From NCBI GenBank assembly GCA_902778665.1, contig CACYYN010000003.1, forward strand, positions 1 to 64,000: a stretch of DNA of 64,000 nt. Reading direction: 5' to 3'. Source of the DNA: Oscillospiraceae bacterium. Lineage in GTDB: Bacteria; Bacillota; Clostridia; Oscillospirales; Oscillospiraceae. Of the stretch, positions 61,802 to 64,000 are shown one piece after another. Made by a program: the position numbers and the translations under genes. Within the stretch, counting starts at the first letter, position 1, and every line of letters begins with the position of its first letter. The notes beneath the pieces are model-generated. The model was not told the DNA's origin. It saw nothing but the letters and a program-made list of their open reading frames with translations, and did not search any database.

Positions 61802-62062
61802 ATGGCCAATATTAAATCTTCTGCAAAAAGAGATGAAAAGTCCAAGGAGTTACGTGCAAAGAACCGCGCTGAAAAGACGGAGCTCAAGACCATGATTAAA
61901 AAGTTTGATGCAGCTGTTGCTGAGGGCAACAAGGATGCAGCTGCCGATGCCTATAAAGTTGCAGTTAAGACTGTTGATCGCGCTGCTGGCAAGGGTCTGC
62001 TTCACAAGAACAATGCAGCACACAAAAAGTCAGCGTTGACGCAGAAGCTCAACGAGATGTAA
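61802..62062 (+). CDS. rpsT: 30S ribosomal protein S20
   Basis: An 86-residue, Lys/Ala-rich protein with the S20 pattern MANIKSSAKRDEKS at the start and KGLLHKNNAAHKKSALTQKLN at the end. It binds 16S rRNA in the body of the small subunit. The open frame extends 27 codons further upstream across the promoter, but the ATG at 61802 follows a strong ribosome site and gives the standard length. It is the first rightward gene beyond the parS gap. Confidence 0.97.
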   Translation: MANIKSSAKRDEKSKELRAKNRAEKTELKTMIKKFDAAVAEGNKDAAADAYKVAVKTVDRAAGKGLLHKNNAAHKKSALTQKLNEM

Positions 62063-62088
62063 TTTATACATCGACAATCGGAAAATGA

Positions 62089-62114
62089 GGCGCAGAGATC
62101 TGCGCCTTTTTTTT
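62089..62114 (+). terminator. rpsT terminator
   Basis: GGCGCAGAGATCTGCGCC hairpin followed by T8. Confidence 0.88.
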
Positions 62115-62130
62115 ATAGAGGAATTACAGA

Positions 62131-63021
62131 ATGAATAAAAAAATGATGCTGATTGTCAATCCGGTAGCCGGAAGGGGCGGTTATTCCCTAAACTTCGGCG
62201 AGGCTATGCGGGTGTTTTCATATGGCGGATATAGCGTCACACTCTATTTCACAAAGGGTAAGAATGATGCTACCAGATTTGCAGAAGAAAACGGGGCTGA
62301 TTATGATGTAGTTACCTGCGTCGGCGGAGACGGGACGCTGAGCGAAGTGCTGTCCGGCCTGATGAAGCTGGATAATCCGCCTCCGGTCGGCTATATCCCC
62401 ATGGGGACGGCAAATGATGTTGCGACAACCCTGCACATTCCAAAAAATGACACGGTAGGAGCGGCAAATCTGATTTTGAACGGCGAGCCGCATCCTTATG
62501 ATGTGGGTGGATTCGGAGACGACGGTTATTTTGCCTACATTGCGGGGTTTGGGGCATTTACTAATGTCAGTTACTCCACACCGCAGGATCAAAAAAATAT
62601 GCTGGGACATCTGGCTTATGTTCTTCAGGGTATGGCAGAACTTCCGAATATAGAAACTGTCCGGACAAGGGTGGAATTTGATGACGGCGTGATTGAGACG
62701 GACCTTGTATACGGCAGTATGTCAAATTCAACCTCTGTCGCAGGTATTGTAAAATTAAAAGAGAATATGGTCAGCCTCGGTGACGGTTATTCAGAGCTGG
62801 TTCTGGTAAAGGATCCCAGAGATGTAAACGGTTTTGGGGAAATACTGTCTTCGGTTCTATCCGGTCGCTTTGATGGGGATAAACTGATTATTCTGCATAC
62901 AAAAAAAGCAAAATTTTCTTTTGATCATCCTGTTGCCTGGACGAGAGACGGAGAAGACGGCGGAAGACATCAGGAAATTACCCTGGTCAATTATCACAGA
63001 CCAGTACAGTTGATTTTCTGA
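62131..63021 (+). CDS. Diacylglycerol kinase-family lipid kinase (YegS/BmrU-like)
   Basis: A 296-residue member of the diacylglycerol/sphingosine kinase fold. The N-terminal IVNPVAGRGG (about residues 7-16), the nucleotide-binding CVGGDGTLSEVLSGL (about 64-78) and the GYIPMGTANDVATTL segment near 90 are characteristic. It probably phosphorylates diacylglycerol or a related lipid to recycle it into phospholipid synthesis at the membrane. It follows the rpsT terminator closely and may be expressed by read-through. Confidence 0.9.
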   Translation: MNKKMMLIVNPVAGRGGYSLNFGEAMRVFSYGGYSVTLYFTKGKNDATRFAEENGADYDVVTCVGGDGTLSEVLSGLMKLDNPPPVGYIPMGTANDVATTLHIPKNDTVGAANLILNGEPHPYDVGGFGDDGYFAYIAGFGAFTNVSYSTPQDQKNMLGHLAYVLQGMAELPNIETVRTRVEFDDGVIETDLVYGSMSNSTSVAGIVKLKENMVSLGDGYSELVLVKDPRDVNGFGEILSSVLSGRFDGDKLIILHTKKAKFSFDHPVAWTRDGEDGGRHQEITLVNYHRPVQLIF

Positions 63022-63032
63022 GAAAATAAGAA

Positions 63033-63061
63033 TTGAAAAAAGAGACCTGCATGATTATAAT
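63033..63061 (+). promoter_or_regulatory. asnS promoter
   Basis: TTGAAA (63033-63038), 17 bases, TATAAT (63056-63061). The leader is about 33 bases, too short for a T-box. Confidence 0.65.
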
Positions 63062-63099
63062 AAAAAATTGAAATCAAGAAACAGGAAAGAGGAAACCAA

Positions 63100-64000
63100 A
63101 TGAAGCGTCAGAGAATTTCCGGCATTTATGCCGATGCATCTGCTTTTGAAGGACAGAGAATTACTGTCTGCGGCTGGGCGAGAACCATCCGTGATATTAA
63201 GAATTTCGGATTTATTGAGTTAAATGACGGGAGCTGCTTTAAATCCCTGCAGGTAGTATTTGAACGGGATACCCTGTCCAACTACGAAGAAATAGCAAAA
63301 CAGAATGTGGGTGCAGCGCTGATCTGCTATGGAAAAATCGTTCTCACGCCGGACGCACCGCAGCCCTTTGAAATGAAGGCAGAGGAAATCTCGGTTGAGG
63401 GTATCTCAACCCCGGATTATCCGCTGCAGAAGAAACGTCACAGCGTGGAATTTCTGCGGACGATTCAGCATCTTCGCCCGAGAACAAACCTTTTTTCCGC
63501 TACATTCCGGGTACGTGCTGCTGCGGCCCAGGCAATCCACGAGTTTTTCCGTGAGAGAGGATTTGTATACGTCCATACTCCGATTATAACGGGGTCTGAC
63601 TGTGAAGGTGCGGGAGAGATGTTCCGTGTCACTACGCTTGATCTCAATCACCTTCCTCTGAAAGAGGACGGCACTGTGGATGACAGCAAGGATTTCTTCG
63701 GAAAAGAGACAAACCTTACAGTATCGGGCCAGCTTAACTGTGAAAACTTTGCAATGGCATTCGGTGATGTATATACCTTCGGGCCGACATTCCGTGCTGA
63801 GGTCTCCTATACACAGCGTCATGCGGCAGAATTCTGGATGATTGAACCGGAAATGGCTTTTGCGGATCTTAACGACGATATGGAAGTGGCAGAAGCCATG
63901 GTGAAGTATATTATTCGCTATGTCTTTGAGCACTGCCCGCAGGAGATGGAATTCTTCAATAAATTTGTGGATAAAGGGCTCATAGACCGGCTGAATAATG
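63100..64000 (+). CDS. asnS: Asparaginyl-tRNA synthetase, 5' part (cut by the window end)
   Basis: The first 300 codons of a class IIb synthetase. An N-terminal OB fold (about 1-110, [25 protein letters not shown]) binds the anticodon. The catalytic core begins with [37 protein letters not shown] and the motif 2 region [28 protein letters not shown]. The residues around [10 protein letters not shown] distinguish it from aspartyl-tRNA synthetase. The ATG at 63100 has a GGAAAGAGG site. It continues beyond 64000. Confidence 0.95.
   Translation, partial: MKRQRISGIYADASAFEGQRITVCGWARTIRDIKNFGFIELNDGSCFKSLQVVFERDTLSNYEEIAKQNVGAALICYGKIVLTPDAPQPFEMKAEEISVEGISTPDYPLQKKRHSVEFLRTIQHLRPRTNLFSATFRVRAAAAQAIHEFFRERGFVYVHTPIITGSDCEGAGEMFRVTTLDLNHLPLKEDGTVDDSKDFFGKETNLTVSGQLNCENFAMAFGDVYTFGPTFRAEVSYTQRHAAEFWMIEPEMAFADLNDDMEVAEAMVKYIIRYVFEHCPQEMEFFNKFVDKGLIDRLNN

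Noticed and set aside
1..64000. CRISPR arrays, insertion sequences, prophage or tRNA genes
   Set aside because: No regularly spaced repeats, transposase or integrase frames, phage genes or tRNA-like cloverleafs were noticed anywhere in the window.

Overview
The window is the chromosomal origin neighbourhood of a Gram-positive anaerobe, most likely a gut-type Clostridia (Bacillota). This rests on the dnaA-dnaN-S4-recF-remB-gyrB-gyrA block, near-consensus sigma-A promoters, strong GGAGG ribosome sites, a CIRCE heat-shock operator, ECF-type vitamin transporters, lplBC/yesL sugar-uptake genes and a lipoprotein foldase-like protein. No oxygen-respiration genes, mobile elements, CRISPR arrays or tRNA genes were seen.

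Layout. 1-8900: a strong leftward promoter that probably belongs to an rRNA operon beyond the edge, then a prsA-like lipoprotein, mfd, an aroE-like gene, a small Smr protein, a short GyrI-like protein and the 5-oxoprolinase genes pxpABC. 9000-13300: larC with an ECF S component, a CIRCE-controlled hsp20, a decayed histidine-kinase fragment and a C69 dipeptidase. 13300-23600: a sulfoquinovose island. On the minus strand are a split transketolase, an RpiB-like isomerase, an iron-type alcohol dehydrogenase, an EamA transporter and a ROK regulator. On the plus strand are a fucose-isomerase-like enzyme, a yesL pseudogene, a YihQ-type sulfoquinovosidase and a truncated ABC permease. 23600-31950: threonine-aldolase-like and S66 peptidase genes, moaA-moaC-mogA-moaE, a minimal dtxR-sufC-sufB iron-sulfur operon, and a membrane protein fused to an E2-type acyltransferase domain. 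32000-35300: mgtE with a long leader, then birA-bioY under a BirA-like operator. 35400-46300: a sucrose or fructo-oligosaccharide locus (amylosucrase-type GH13, fructokinase, GH32, solute-binding protein, two permeases, LacI regulator, yesL and a membrane protein). 46300-49100: ogt, a 53-residue small protein, a second iron-type dehydrogenase and a cupin. 49100-64000: rnhA, gyrA, gyrB, remB, recF, S4, dnaN, dnaA, serS, parB and parA leftward, then rpsT, a lipid kinase and asnS (cut by the window end) rightward.

How the genes fit together. The most interesting region is the sulfoquinovose island. A GH31 enzyme with the sulfonate-recognition residues of E. coli YihQ sits with an aldose-ketose isomerase, a two-subunit transketolase, an RpiB-fold isomerase lacking canonical RpiB residues, and a dehydrogenase resembling sulfo- or phosphonoacetaldehyde reductases. 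Together they match the transketolase variant of sulfoglycolysis (plant sulfolipid sugar to C2 sulfonate), and nothing specific to the kinase/aldolase or transaldolase variants is present. The import genes look decayed: one permease keeps only its 3' end and the yesL gene has a premature amber codon.

The replication region is also unusual. serS and parAB lie directly upstream of dnaA where many Clostridia carry rpmH-rnpA-yidC-jag-mnmEG-rsmG in between. Two perfect parS sites lie between parA and rpsT, and a cluster of TTTTCAACA boxes lies between dnaA and dnaN.
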